From assembly GCA_016125495.1 (NCBI GenBank), contig WGLQ01000027.1:1-64000 (forward strand): a stretch of DNA of 64,000 bases. The letters are read 5' to 3'. Positions 26,801-33,586 of this stretch are shown one piece after another. A program made the translations under genes and the position numbers. Under the pieces are notes generated by a model. It was not told the DNA's origin and did not search any database. It saw only the letters and a list, made by a program, of their open reading frames with translations. Within the stretch, counting starts at the first letter, position 1; every line of letters begins with the position of its first letter. Source of the DNA: Hyphomicrobiales bacterium (GTDB lineage Bacteria; Pseudomonadota; Alphaproteobacteria; Rhizobiales; RI-29).

Positions 26801-27424
26801 GAACGCGACGAGCTTGATCACCGATTCGAGCGCGATCGCGAGGACCAGGCCGTCCTGATGCTCGGTGGCATCGATGTGCCGTGTGCCGAAAAGGACGGCG
26901 AAGAGGGCGAGCGACATCGCCACCGCGAAGGCCACGTCCCCGGCCGGCGAGTTCGCCGCCGCCAAGGCGCCGATCTCGTCGCCGAGGATCGTCGTGACCG
27001 AGCCCGAGACGGCCTTGAGCTGGAGCGCGATGTAGGGGATCGTTCCGGCGACCGCGATCAGTGCGGCGAGCGAGGCGAGGGTCTGGTTCTTGCCGTAGCG
27101 CGCGGCGATGAAGTCGGCGACCGAGGTGATGTTCTGGGTCTTGGCGAGATGGATGATGCGCAAGAGCAGCGGCCATCCGAAGATCATCATCAGAACCGGT
27201 CCGATGTAGACCGGCAGGAAGTCCCCACCCGATCGCGACGCGATGCCGACACTGCCGAAGAACGTCCAGGACGTGCAGTAGACCGCGAGTGACAGCGCAT
27301 AGATCATCGGCCGTGCGCTCGGGCCGGTCTTGGCTTTCGCGGCCCGCCAGTCGCCGTAGTAAGCGACCGCGAACAGGATACCGAGATAGCTGAGCGATGT
27401 CAGAAGGATGACCCACCCGTCCAT
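23888..27424 (-). CDS. hybrid sensor histidine kinase fused to sodium symporter domain (CrbS/MxtR-like)
   Basis: This 1178-residue inner-membrane sensor has, in order, an SSS symporter domain of about 12-13 helices (1-500), a STAC-like linker with a PAS segment (GIAVFDKDLRLICWNRQF) near 640, a coiled coil, HisKA (AAASHDILQPLNAARL), HATPase (NAIKY, DTGPGIP, GLGLGLS) and a C-terminal receiver with ILADYHLDQGTG. This is the order of CrbS (Vibrio) and MxtR (Pseudomonas), which govern acetate metabolism through a LuxR-type partner. The start at 27424 has GGGAGG upstream; the longer frame adds only 12 residues. The regulator at 23153 is convergent. Confidence 0.92.
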   Translation of the reverse strand: MDGWVILLTSLSYLGILFAVAYYGDWRAAKAKTGPSARPMIYALSLAVYCTSWTFFGSVGIASRSGGDFLPVYIGPVLMMIFGWPLLLRIIHLAKTQNITSVADFIAARYGKNQTLASLAALIAVAGTIPYIALQLKAVSGSVTTILGDEIGALAAANSPAGDVAFAVAMSLALFAVLFGTRHIDATEHQDGLVLAIALESVIKLVAFLAVGCFVTFWMFDGFGDLWSRAMASPAVERIFTSGFSPETWITITFLSLVCIVLLPRQFHVAVVENRGAKEVQRAKWLFPLYLLLINAFVVPIALAGLVTFTDGSVDGDTFVLALPKAAGAGFVTMIAFIGGLSAATAMVIVASVALAIMICNDVVVPLMLRRQAIGRADPDTLEEIGPLLLNIRRISIIVVLVLAYGFHRTLASGQALGSIGLLSFAAIAQLAPAFFGGLFWSRANARGALTGISLGFAIWVYTLLLPWFSAAGWNIEGLLAHGPFGIAALRPQALFGLEMSPIAHGVLFSMLANVGGLVIVSLLSRSDPVERMQASIFVGRDMPPMPAGSAVRLWRSTITVGDLMLATGRYLGTERAERAFNEHARGRDMVLNANAEADLHTLRFTEHLLASAIGAASSRLVLSLLLKRHNLGDRSAIRLLDDASEALQYNRDLLQSALDQVAQGIAVFDKDLRLICWNRQFRNLLRLPEEAGRIGIPLEQLLRTVAEQGNFGAGPIETIVADRMRRLVRTKETFHERLEHGRRVLEIATNPMPQGGIVTTFTDITERVEAADALTRANETLERRVRDRTAELTKVNHALTEAKAKADEANLDKTRFLAAASHDILQPLNAARLYTSSLVDRAGEGEHGRLVHNIDASLEAVEDILGALLDISRLDTGKLEPEYSVFPLNELIDRLVVEFTPVAEDAGLTLKTVPTTLWLRSDRRLLRRVLQNFLSNAIKYTERGRVLIGCRRQAGHVRIEVWDTGPGIPRAMQPLIFKEFHRLESSSRNVRGLGLGLSIVQRIGRVLKQPVSVVSTVGKGSMFAITVPVAGPVVRKGVEGEVARAVGSLGGLSVLCVDNEPRIVESMRMLLEGWGCTVSTAHSQAECLEVITRAGRWPDAILADYHLDQGTGLEAIEAIRAKAGASIPATIITADQSPELQRELREREIPLLRKPLKPAALRAVLGQVRQALRSAAE

Positions 27425-27620
27425 CGCCCTGCCTCCCTCACCCGTGGGTCCGGCCGCCACCCAACCGATGCAACCTTATCAGCGGAAATGTCGTTCCTAT
27501 TCGAGCCATTGTGGATAGTCGGCGCTAAGACTAACGTCGCAATGCTCGGCACGGTCCTACGGCCGTGAACCCATTTGTTTGCCCGCAGCCCACCAGCCGC
27601 GATCAATGAGGAACCAACCC

Positions 27621-28025
27621 ATGGGCCTTCTCCAGGAATTCCGCGATTTTGCCTTGAAGAGCAATTTCATCGACATGGCCACCGGCATCGTGATCGGCGG
27701 CGCGGTCGGCACGGTCGTGAAGTCGCTCGTCGAGGATATCATCATGCCGCCGATCGGCATGATGCTCAATGGCGTCGACTTCTCCGAGCTGAAGCTGACA
27801 CTCAAGAGCGCCACGGCCGACGCCCCGGCCGTCGCCATCAACTACGGCTCGTTCATCAACTCGCTGATCAGCTTCGCGATCATCGCCTTTGCGATCTTCA
27901 TGATCATCAAGGCCTACAACACCGCCAAGACGCGCTTCGAGAAGGAGCAGGCCGCCGCGCCGGCCGTGCCGCCACGTTCCGAGGTGCTGCTGCAGGAAAT
28001 CCGCGACGCGCTCGTCAAGCGCTGA
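27621..28025 (+). CDS. mscL: large-conductance mechanosensitive channel MscL
   Basis: This 134-residue pentameric channel opens under membrane tension to protect against osmotic down-shock. It has the MscL N-terminus (GLLQEFRDFALKSNFIDMATG), TM1 with the pore-lining GIVIGGAVGTVVKSLVEDI, a periplasmic loop, TM2 (FINSLISFAIIAFAIFMII) and the cytoplasmic bundle ending LLQEIRDALVK. The ATG at 27621 follows GAGGAACCAACCC; an upstream in-frame ATG at 27579 would add residues not found in the family. It is monocistronic, with a strong terminator 66 bp after the stop, and divergent from the hybrid kinase. Confidence 0.96.
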   Translation: MGLLQEFRDFALKSNFIDMATGIVIGGAVGTVVKSLVEDIIMPPIGMMLNGVDFSELKLTLKSATADAPAVAINYGSFINSLISFAIIAFAIFMIIKAYNTAKTRFEKEQAAAPAVPPRSEVLLQEIRDALVKR

Positions 28026-28090
28026 CCTGCCGCCGCCGCACCGGCCGGGCGCCCGCCCGCCGCCTCGTGCCGCGAATTGACCGCACGCCC

Positions 28091-28124
28091 CACCCGCCTC
28101 GGGCTTCGAGGCGGGTGCGTTTTT
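28091..28124 (+). terminator. Rho-independent terminator of mscL
   Basis: A perfect 11-bp stem, CACCCGCCTCG / CGAGGCGGGTG with a five-base loop, is followed by CGTTTTT. This is the best intrinsic terminator in the window. It ends at the stop codon of the convergent response-regulator gene. Confidence 0.9.
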
Positions 28125-28738
28125 CAGTCCCTTTCCGAGCCCTCGCTCGCATCCGTCCCACTGTCCTCGGCGGCTGTCGCCTCGTCGAAAGCGGGCTCGC
28201 CGCCTGCATCGAAGGCACCGTCCTCGACCTCCGACGGCTCTTCGACGGGTGGCCTGAGATCACGGATGAACTCGTCGGCTGCGCTGCCGAGCGTGAGCCG
28301 TGCGAACACCTCGCCGATGCCGACCGCCGAAAGGTCGTCCTTGTGGATGACGTCGGCTGCCCCGGCCTCCATCACCTGGAGCTTGCGCTTGCGGTTGAGG
28401 TGGCTCGAGATGATGATGATCGGCCCCTTGTATCCCCAGCGCCGCAGGTACGGCATGTTCTCGACGGCGGTGTCGCTCGGCGGCAGGTAGTCGTCGAGGA
28501 AGACCACGTCGGGGATCCGCTCCTGCAGGCAGTCGAGGCCGAGGCCGATCGAACGCGCCGAGCGCACGTCGATGTCGTAGCCGAACCAGACGTGCAGCAC
28601 GGCCCGCAGCACCTCCCCGTCGAACTCGTTGTCGTCGATGACGAGGAAATCCTTGTAGGGCGGCAATTGCGACTTGAGCCGCTGCAGATCGGCACGATGC
28701 GCGAGCACATTGCGCCCGGAATTGGAGTTGCGGCTCAT
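28124..28738 (-). CDS. receiver-domain response regulator without output domain
   Basis: This 204-residue protein has a receiver fold: FLVIDDNEFD (Asp pair near 35-36), phospho-acceptor Asp in VVFLDDYLPP (near 81), Ser in IIIISSH and Lys in VIHKDD. After about residue 155 it has only an acidic, probably disordered tail, so it lacks a DNA-binding or enzymatic output. It is the last gene of the GTPase operon, 145 bp after the histidine kinase, and is the obvious phosphate acceptor for that kinase. It may act by protein-protein contact, for example back on the GTPase or OmpA protein; that is inference. Confidence 0.85.
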   Translation of the reverse strand: MSRNSNSGRNVLAHRADLQRLKSQLPPYKDFLVIDDNEFDGEVLRAVLHVWFGYDIDVRSARSIGLGLDCLQERIPDVVFLDDYLPPSDTAVENMPYLRRWGYKGPIIIISSHLNRKRKLQVMEAGAADVIHKDDLSAVGIGEVFARLTLGSAADEFIRDLRPPVEEPSEVEDGAFDAGGEPAFDEATAAEDSGTDASEGSERD

Positions 28739-28883
28739 CTGTGTGGGTGTCCTGCTTGACTGGTTCCAAGGTCGCCCGGGAGGCGACCGAAATTACCGAA
28801 AGCTGCAATTCCCCCCACGGAACCGCTTCGAATGAAATGGCCGAACACGGACCCGGCCAGACGGACTGGGACGAGCGCAGCCA

Positions 28884-30149
28884 TCATTGATCTTTCCTTT
28901 CGACCCGATGCGGCCAATCGACATGAAAGGCCGTACCGCGTCCCGCATGGAGTGGCGACTCGATATCGACTTTCGCGTTGAAGCGGTCACAGAGTTTCTT
29001 GACCATCGATAGGCCCAGACCCGATCCGTCCGGCGACACACCTTTCGCCGATCGGAATGGCTTGAAAACCATCGACTGCGCCGCGCGGGGAATCCCGGGA
29101 CCATCGTCGGCGACGGAAAAGCGCGTTTCGTCGCCGACGCGCTGCGCCGAGATGCGCACGAGCCCCGTTGCCCGGTCGTGGTGCTTGACGGCGTTGGAAA
29201 CGAGGTTCCGCAAGACGACATCGAGCGCATCCGGTACGGTCTCGATCATGGGCCAATCGCCGGCGATGCGAAACGTGATGCCCGCATCGCCATCCTGGCC
29301 GATCGCCACCTCGAGACCGTCGACGATGCGCGAAATGAGGCGATGCGTATCGACCTCCTCCACGAGTTCGAGATCGCTGGTCCCGCGCGCATAGCTGAGC
29401 AGGCCCGTGATCATCTCGCTCATGAGTGCGACCTGCCGTTGCAGACGCCGATGGTCCTGGCGCAAGAGCGAGACGCGCGGCTCGGCGTCCCCGGCCCCCT
29501 CGCTCTCATCCTCCGGCAAAGCGGCCTCGAGGGTGACACGCATGGCCCTGAGCGGCGCCTTGAGATCGTGGGAGATTACGTGCGCGAAGGCATCGAGCTC
29601 TCGATTGACGCGCGATAGCTCGACGTTCGTGCGCTGCAGACGCTCCGCGGACGCCGCGAGCGCGCTTTCGGCCGCCCGCAATTCAGCCTCCGCCACGCGC
29701 CGGGCCCGCACCTGCCGGATCACCTCGTGCTCGAGTTGGGTCAGCGCCGCAACCCTCTGGAGCAGAACGAGATAGCCATCCGGCACGCGAAACACCTGGG
29801 CCGTCACCTTGACGGGATCGGAGGCCAGGGGATCGAGACCGATGTTGTGCAGCGTCAGATGGCGGCCGCCGATTTCGAGCCCGTGCAGCAGCCCCTCCAT
29901 GCGGGCGAGGAACGGCAGCGCACGGCTCGCCTCGATCCCGGGCTCAACCGCGATCCAGCCCGCATTGAACGCCGACCGCACCGTTAGGTTCTCGTCGAGC
30001 GAAAAGACCGCCATGAGGTCGTGACTGGCGAGGTGGGCCACCGCGCTGAGCGCGAGCGGATCGCCGGCTACTCCCGATGACGCGGTCCCGATCACTTTCC
30101 GATCGTCAATTGCGGCCTTTTCGGCATCGATCGTCATCTTGTCCGTCAC
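28884..30149 (-). CDS. sensor histidine kinase of the GTPase/OmpA operon
   Basis: This 421-residue kinase has no obvious membrane segment. The first 140 residues contain a PAS-like region, followed by a coiled coil (about 145-205). HisKA follows with AFAHVISHDLKAPLRAM (phospho-His in ISHDLK) and HATPase_c with LRNLVSNAVKHHD, DDGPGIP and GSGLGLSMVKKL. The GTG at 30149 was chosen because it overlaps the GTPase stop as GTGA, a 4-bp coupling overlap; ATG 30137 is the alternative. As a soluble kinase it may read the state of the adjacent small GTPase rather than an outside ligand. It most likely phosphorylates the receiver protein encoded next. Confidence 0.9.
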   Translation of the reverse strand: MTDKMTIDAEKAAIDDRKVIGTASSGVAGDPLALSAVAHLASHDLMAVFSLDENLTVRSAFNAGWIAVEPGIEASRALPFLARMEGLLHGLEIGGRHLTLHNIGLDPLASDPVKVTAQVFRVPDGYLVLLQRVAALTQLEHEVIRQVRARRVAEAELRAAESALAASAERLQRTNVELSRVNRELDAFAHVISHDLKAPLRAMRVTLEAALPEDESEGAGDAEPRVSLLRQDHRRLQRQVALMSEMITGLLSYARGTSDLELVEEVDTHRLISRIVDGLEVAIGQDGDAGITFRIAGDWPMIETVPDALDVVLRNLVSNAVKHHDRATGLVRISAQRVGDETRFSVADDGPGIPRAAQSMVFKPFRSAKGVSPDGSGLGLSMVKKLCDRFNAKVDIESPLHAGRGTAFHVDWPHRVERKDQ

Positions 30150-30682
30150 CCGCCTCGGGAGCGTCGCTCCAGCACCGTCGCGACGGCGCCGAACGCTTCG
30201 CCGACCATCTCGCCCGTGAGCGCGCTCGTCAGCATGACGCGCTCGGCATGCCGGCCGAGCGTCTCGTAGGTGCCGGACCTCGCTTCGGGCACCAGATCGA
30301 TTTTGTTCACCGCCTGGATGAATGGTCGACCCGGAAAGCATTCCACGAACTCGCTGCCCAAAACCTCGGCCGTCGCCTCGGTCTCCGGTCGTGTCGCATC
30401 CGAGACGATCAACGCGGCATCGGCTCCGAAGCTGTAGTAGTGTTGAAGAACGCTCTCGGCCATGTCGCCTTCGATATCCCAGATCATGAGGGACACCGGG
30501 TCGGCCTTCTCGCCGCCGTTGGAGCCGTCCGGATCACCGCCCGGCTCGATCTCGAACTGGTAGATGTCGACACCCACCGTCGCCCGGTAATCCGCCTCGA
30601 AGCGCCCGAGCTTGAGGCGCCTGACGAGCGATGTCTTGCCGACCGCGATCTCGCCCAGCACGATGACCTTGTAGGCTGCCAT
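30146..30682 (-). CDS. Ras/Rab-like small GTPase
   Basis: This 178-residue single-domain GTPase has all G boxes: P-loop GEIAVGKT (10-17), switch I Thr35 (RATVGVD), G3 WDIEGD (68-73), G4 NKID (126-129) and G5 SAL (153-155, usually SAK). The residue after DxxG, the catalytic Gln in Ras, is Asp73, so intrinsic hydrolysis may be slow or need a partner. An acidic Gly-rich insertion lies at 47-62. No membrane or lipid-anchor signal is visible. The start lies 7 bp after the OmpA gene stop, with AGGAG immediately before ATG, and its stop overlaps the kinase start. It is presumably a switch between the OmpA protein and the kinase. Confidence 0.92.
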   Translation of the reverse strand: MAAYKVIVLGEIAVGKTSLVRRLKLGRFEADYRATVGVDIYQFEIEPGGDPDGSNGGEKADPVSLMIWDIEGDMAESVLQHYYSFGADAALIVSDATRPETEATAEVLGSEFVECFPGRPFIQAVNKIDLVPEARSGTYETLGRHAERVMLTSALTGEMVGEAFGAVATVLERRSRGG

Positions 30683-30686
30683 CTCC

Positions 30687-32969
30687 TCAACGTTCTCCAG
30701 CGAATCCGCGCTCGAATTCGACGCGCCTGTTGGGGCTTCCCGGACCATTGAAATTGGAAAGCACCAGCCGCTCGGCCCGCCCGACGGTGATGACTTGCTC
30801 GTCCTTGACCCCGAACTCGAGGAGGATGGCCTTGACGGCCTCGGCGCGATTGACCGCGAGCAGTTCATTGGCCGCCGCCGATCCCGCATCGTCCGTGTAG
30901 CCGACCACGCGGATGCTGAAATCACCGTCGACGAGGATCTGTGCGAGCCGCCGAAGCGCCGCCCGGGCTCGTGCGTCGTTGCGAACATTCGTTCCCGTGT
31001 CGAAGAACACGGCATTTTGCGAAATGAAATCGTCGAGCCGCTGACTGGGCGACGATAGCGTGCGCTCCAACTCGCCGAGGCGACTGCCGAGCGTTTCGAG
31101 GCTCGCCGAGACCGGTCCGAGATCGACCTGACGCTCGATCTGCGCCAACCGCCGCGACAGTGTCTCGATGACGCCGACGAGCCGAGCCACGTCCGCGCCC
31201 GCCGCCGCCGCGCCGACCTCGTTGCGCGTGTGTGCCAGATCCTGGGAAAGCACGCCGATGGCCGAATGCAGCTCGGCCAGCCGCGAGCGGGAAGCCGCCC
31301 CCGCGAGGGCCATCTCGACGTCACCGAACCGACCGACGAGTTGCGCGAGACGTTCGTCCAGCGCCTCGAGCGCGGCCTTGCTGGCCCCCTGCGTCAAATC
31401 GCGCTGGAGAACCGCGAGGGCCGCCGCGAGCGAGCCGACGCTCTGCTCGAGCGCCGCCCGATCCCGGCCACGCGCCTCGCGCTCGCCTTCGATGTCGCTG
31501 CGGCTGGCAGCCGTGCTCACCACCCTCGCGAACTCCGCCTGTTGCTCGGCGATCGCCGCGGTGCGCTGTTCGATTTCCGCGAGGCCTCGCCGCAGCGCCT
31601 CGAGTTCGCCCGTCACCGCCTGCAACTGCCGTGGATCGATCGCCTCGACGAGCCGCGCGACACCTGAAAGACGCTCGTTGAGTGCATCCGTCCTGCCGGC
31701 CAGTTCGCGCGCCGTGGCCAAGTCCGGAACGATGGTGATATCGTTGCGGAGCTGGCGCGGGCTCAGTTCCGCATCTATGCGCGACAGCAATGCGTCACGA
31801 TCCGCCAGCGACTGCGCCAGCCCCTCGAGCGTGATCCGACGACCGAGATCGTCCACCCGGACAGTGACGGGATAGCCCTGGAAGGACGGCAGTTCCTGCT
31901 TCATGGCGAGCACCTGCTCGCGTACCGTGTTCTCGCGCCAGTCCACGAACGTGGTCCAGCCGAGCCAGGCCACCAGCGCCGCCGCGACGAGACCGAGCAT
32001 CCCGGTCGCGAGGCCGTTGCCGCCGCTGCGCTTTTCCGAAATCTCCGTCAATTCGCTTTCGAGCCGGGAGGCAAAGTCCGGCAACACGGCGAGCAGGTCC
32101 GCCCGCGGCGTGGCATTCGCGCCCGCGAGCGCGTCGGCGTGCTTGGAAAGCACCTCGAGAAAGATGCCATCCAGCGCCCGCTCGATGTTGTGCGGCACGG
32201 CGGACGAGCACTTGGCGGCGATGAGGTGGGCGGGCGATGCCCTGAGATAGATGCGGTGGGACTGGAGGTCGAGCGTCTGCAGCGCGCCCTCCTCGGCGCG
32301 GAAGGCCTCGCGCGCGAATTCGGTGAGCGCGGTCAGGAAGCTGCCGAGCAAGCGCTCGCGATCGCCGCCCCTTGCTACCTCGGCCGCCCTGCCGGCCATC
32401 GCGCCGCCCTGCCGGCCATCGCCCATGTTCGCCGGTGCCGACCAGCTGTCGATCAACTCGCCCGAGCCGCGCCTGACGAGATAGAGTGCCTCGACCCGTG
32501 GCGCGTTGAGTTCGGCCAGCACGAGTTCGCTGTAGGGTCGCCCGGTCGCGAAGCTCTTCATGCGCAGGTAGTAGCGCCGCGCCGAGAGCCCGCTCTCGAG
32601 CCGCCGGTTGATCTCCTCCATGAGGTCGCGCATCGCGCTCGCGACATAGGCCGACACCAACTGACCGGTGATCGGATAGAGCGCCTCGACCATCTGGTCG
32701 CGCGAGTTCACGATCTCATAGCGGATGGTCGAGACCACCATCGGCGCGATCGAGCGCGCCAGTTCGTCGTGGCGCTCGACCTCGGCGTCGCGCAGGGCCC
32801 CGGCGATGATCCGCGTCACGCTCGCTTGCAGCGCTTCGTCGTCTCCAGCCTGTTGCTCGAGCCGCGCCACCCGCTCGCGCACGCCATCGAGCCGCGATCG
32901 CTCCTCTCCAACGAGCAACGCCTTGAGGGTCTCGAGCGCCCGTTCTTCGTTGTTGCCGGCCGCGCTCAT
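30687..32969 (-). CDS. membrane-spanning OmpA-domain protein with cytoplasmic longin/roadblock-like region
   Basis: This 760-residue protein has a cytoplasmic part (1-317) with helical segments including MVEALYPITGQLVSAYV. At 157-280 there is a beta-beta-alpha-beta-beta-beta-alpha pattern resembling longin/roadblock folds that bind small GTPases. One membrane helix follows (about 318-342), then a BON-like domain (VTVRVDDLGRRITLEGLAQ, about 368-415), a long periplasmic coiled coil (420-630) and a C-terminal OmpA peptidoglycan-binding domain (GYTDDAG, then NRAEAV). It could link the cell wall to the GTPase encoded next. Its ATG overlaps the preceding coiled-coil gene stop as ATGA. The longin/roadblock reading is a prediction by eye. 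Confidence 0.85.
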   Translation of the reverse strand: MSAAGNNEERALETLKALLVGEERSRLDGVRERVARLEQQAGDDEALQASVTRIIAGALRDAEVERHDELARSIAPMVVSTIRYEIVNSRDQMVEALYPITGQLVSAYVASAMRDLMEEINRRLESGLSARRYYLRMKSFATGRPYSELVLAELNAPRVEALYLVRRGSGELIDSWSAPANMGDGRQGGAMAGRAAEVARGGDRERLLGSFLTALTEFAREAFRAEEGALQTLDLQSHRIYLRASPAHLIAAKCSSAVPHNIERALDGIFLEVLSKHADALAGANATPRADLLAVLPDFASRLESELTEISEKRSGGNGLATGMLGLVAAALVAWLGWTTFVDWRENTVREQVLAMKQELPSFQGYPVTVRVDDLGRRITLEGLAQSLADRDALLSRIDAELSPRQLRNDITIVPDLATARELAGRTDALNERLSGVARLVEAIDPRQLQAVTGELEALRRGLAEIEQRTAAIAEQQAEFARVVSTAASRSDIEGEREARGRDRAALEQSVGSLAAALAVLQRDLTQGASKAALEALDERLAQLVGRFGDVEMALAGAASRSRLAELHSAIGVLSQDLAHTRNEVGAAAAGADVARLVGVIETLSRRLAQIERQVDLGPVSASLETLGSRLGELERTLSSPSQRLDDFISQNAVFFDTGTNVRNDARARAALRRLAQILVDGDFSIRVVGYTDDAGSAAANELLAVNRAEAVKAILLEFGVKDEQVITVGRAERLVLSNFNGPGSPNRRVEFERGFAGER
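32381..32420. repeat. 20-bp imperfect tandem duplication inside the OmpA-domain gene
   Basis: The 20-base unit at 32381-32400 recurs at 32401-32420 with only the first two bases changed (shared core GCCGCCCTGCCGGCCATC). It is not a multiple of three, so the two copies are read in different frames, encoding parts of GRQGGAMAGRAAEV in the cytoplasmic loop of the protein. Copy-number change would shift the frame. Confidence 0.7.
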
Positions 32970-33310
32970 GGCTCGCTCCGGCCATTTGCGGGGCTACTTG
33001 CATGCCCGGTTGCCCGCTCCAGGTCGTCGGCGAGTTCGCGCAGACGCGCCGCCAGCACCGCGCGCGTTTCCGCTTGGCTCTGTGCCAGCTTGGACTCGAG
33101 TTCGGCGATCTGCTGTTCGAAGCGCTGGCGATCCGCGCGCCCCGCGCTCTCCAGGGCCGCCACCCTGCTGGTCAGCTCCTGGAGGCCGCTTTCGTGGCGC
33201 CGCGCCGCCTCGCCGAAAAGGAGTTCACGCACTTGGCGAAGCGCATCGACGCCGTTCGCGGGCGCCACCCCTATGGCGAGCGGCTTGATCTCGTCCCCAG
33301 GACCGGACAT
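32966..33310 (-). CDS. small coiled-coil protein heading the GTPase operon
   Basis: This 114-residue protein has no recognised family. After a short N-terminus, a long heptad-rich helix covers about residues 28-100 (for example LQELTSRVAALE and FEQQIAELESKLAQSQAE), predicting a coiled coil. No signal peptide or membrane helix is seen, so it is cytoplasmic. Its TGA overlaps the ATG of the OmpA-domain gene (ATGA). It has the same heptad style as the N-terminus of that protein and may dimerise with it. The start at 33310 has GGAGGG upstream; the longer frame is not supported. Confidence 0.72.
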   Translation of the reverse strand: MSGPGDEIKPLAIGVAPANGVDALRQVRELLFGEAARRHESGLQELTSRVAALESAGRADRQRFEQQIAELESKLAQSQAETRAVLAARLRELADDLERATGHASSPANGRSEP

Positions 33311-33496
33311 GACATCGACCCTCCACGCAACCCGACGAGGCCCGTCACTGGCTGGCCTCGCGCGACAACACACTCTCGCATCCGTGCCGGCGCCACTGAA
33401 CAGGCGAACCAAACGCGTCCATTAGCCACCGTCCTGTCGCGGAGGCAAGCGCCAGGATCCACACGAGCACCAAATTGGTTGCGATCAGCAGCACTT

Positions 33497-33540
33497 GCGA
33501 GCGAGTGAGTGAGTGAGTAAGTGAGTGAGTGAGCGAGCGA
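33497..33540. repeat. 11-copy tetranucleotide repeat (GYRA) upstream of the GTPase operon
   Basis: Eleven 4-base units run GCGA x2, GTGA x3, GTAA, GTGA x3, GCGA x2, so the order of unit types is mirror-symmetric. It lies in the 276-bp gap between the M24 peptidase gene and the coiled-coil gene, about 190 bp before the latter's start, where the operon promoter should be. Slipped-strand length change could alter promoter spacing. Confidence 0.8.
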
Positions 33541-33586
33541 CCCACCGACCGGTCGCCAAGGTCGGGACGGGTCACCCACGGTCGGC

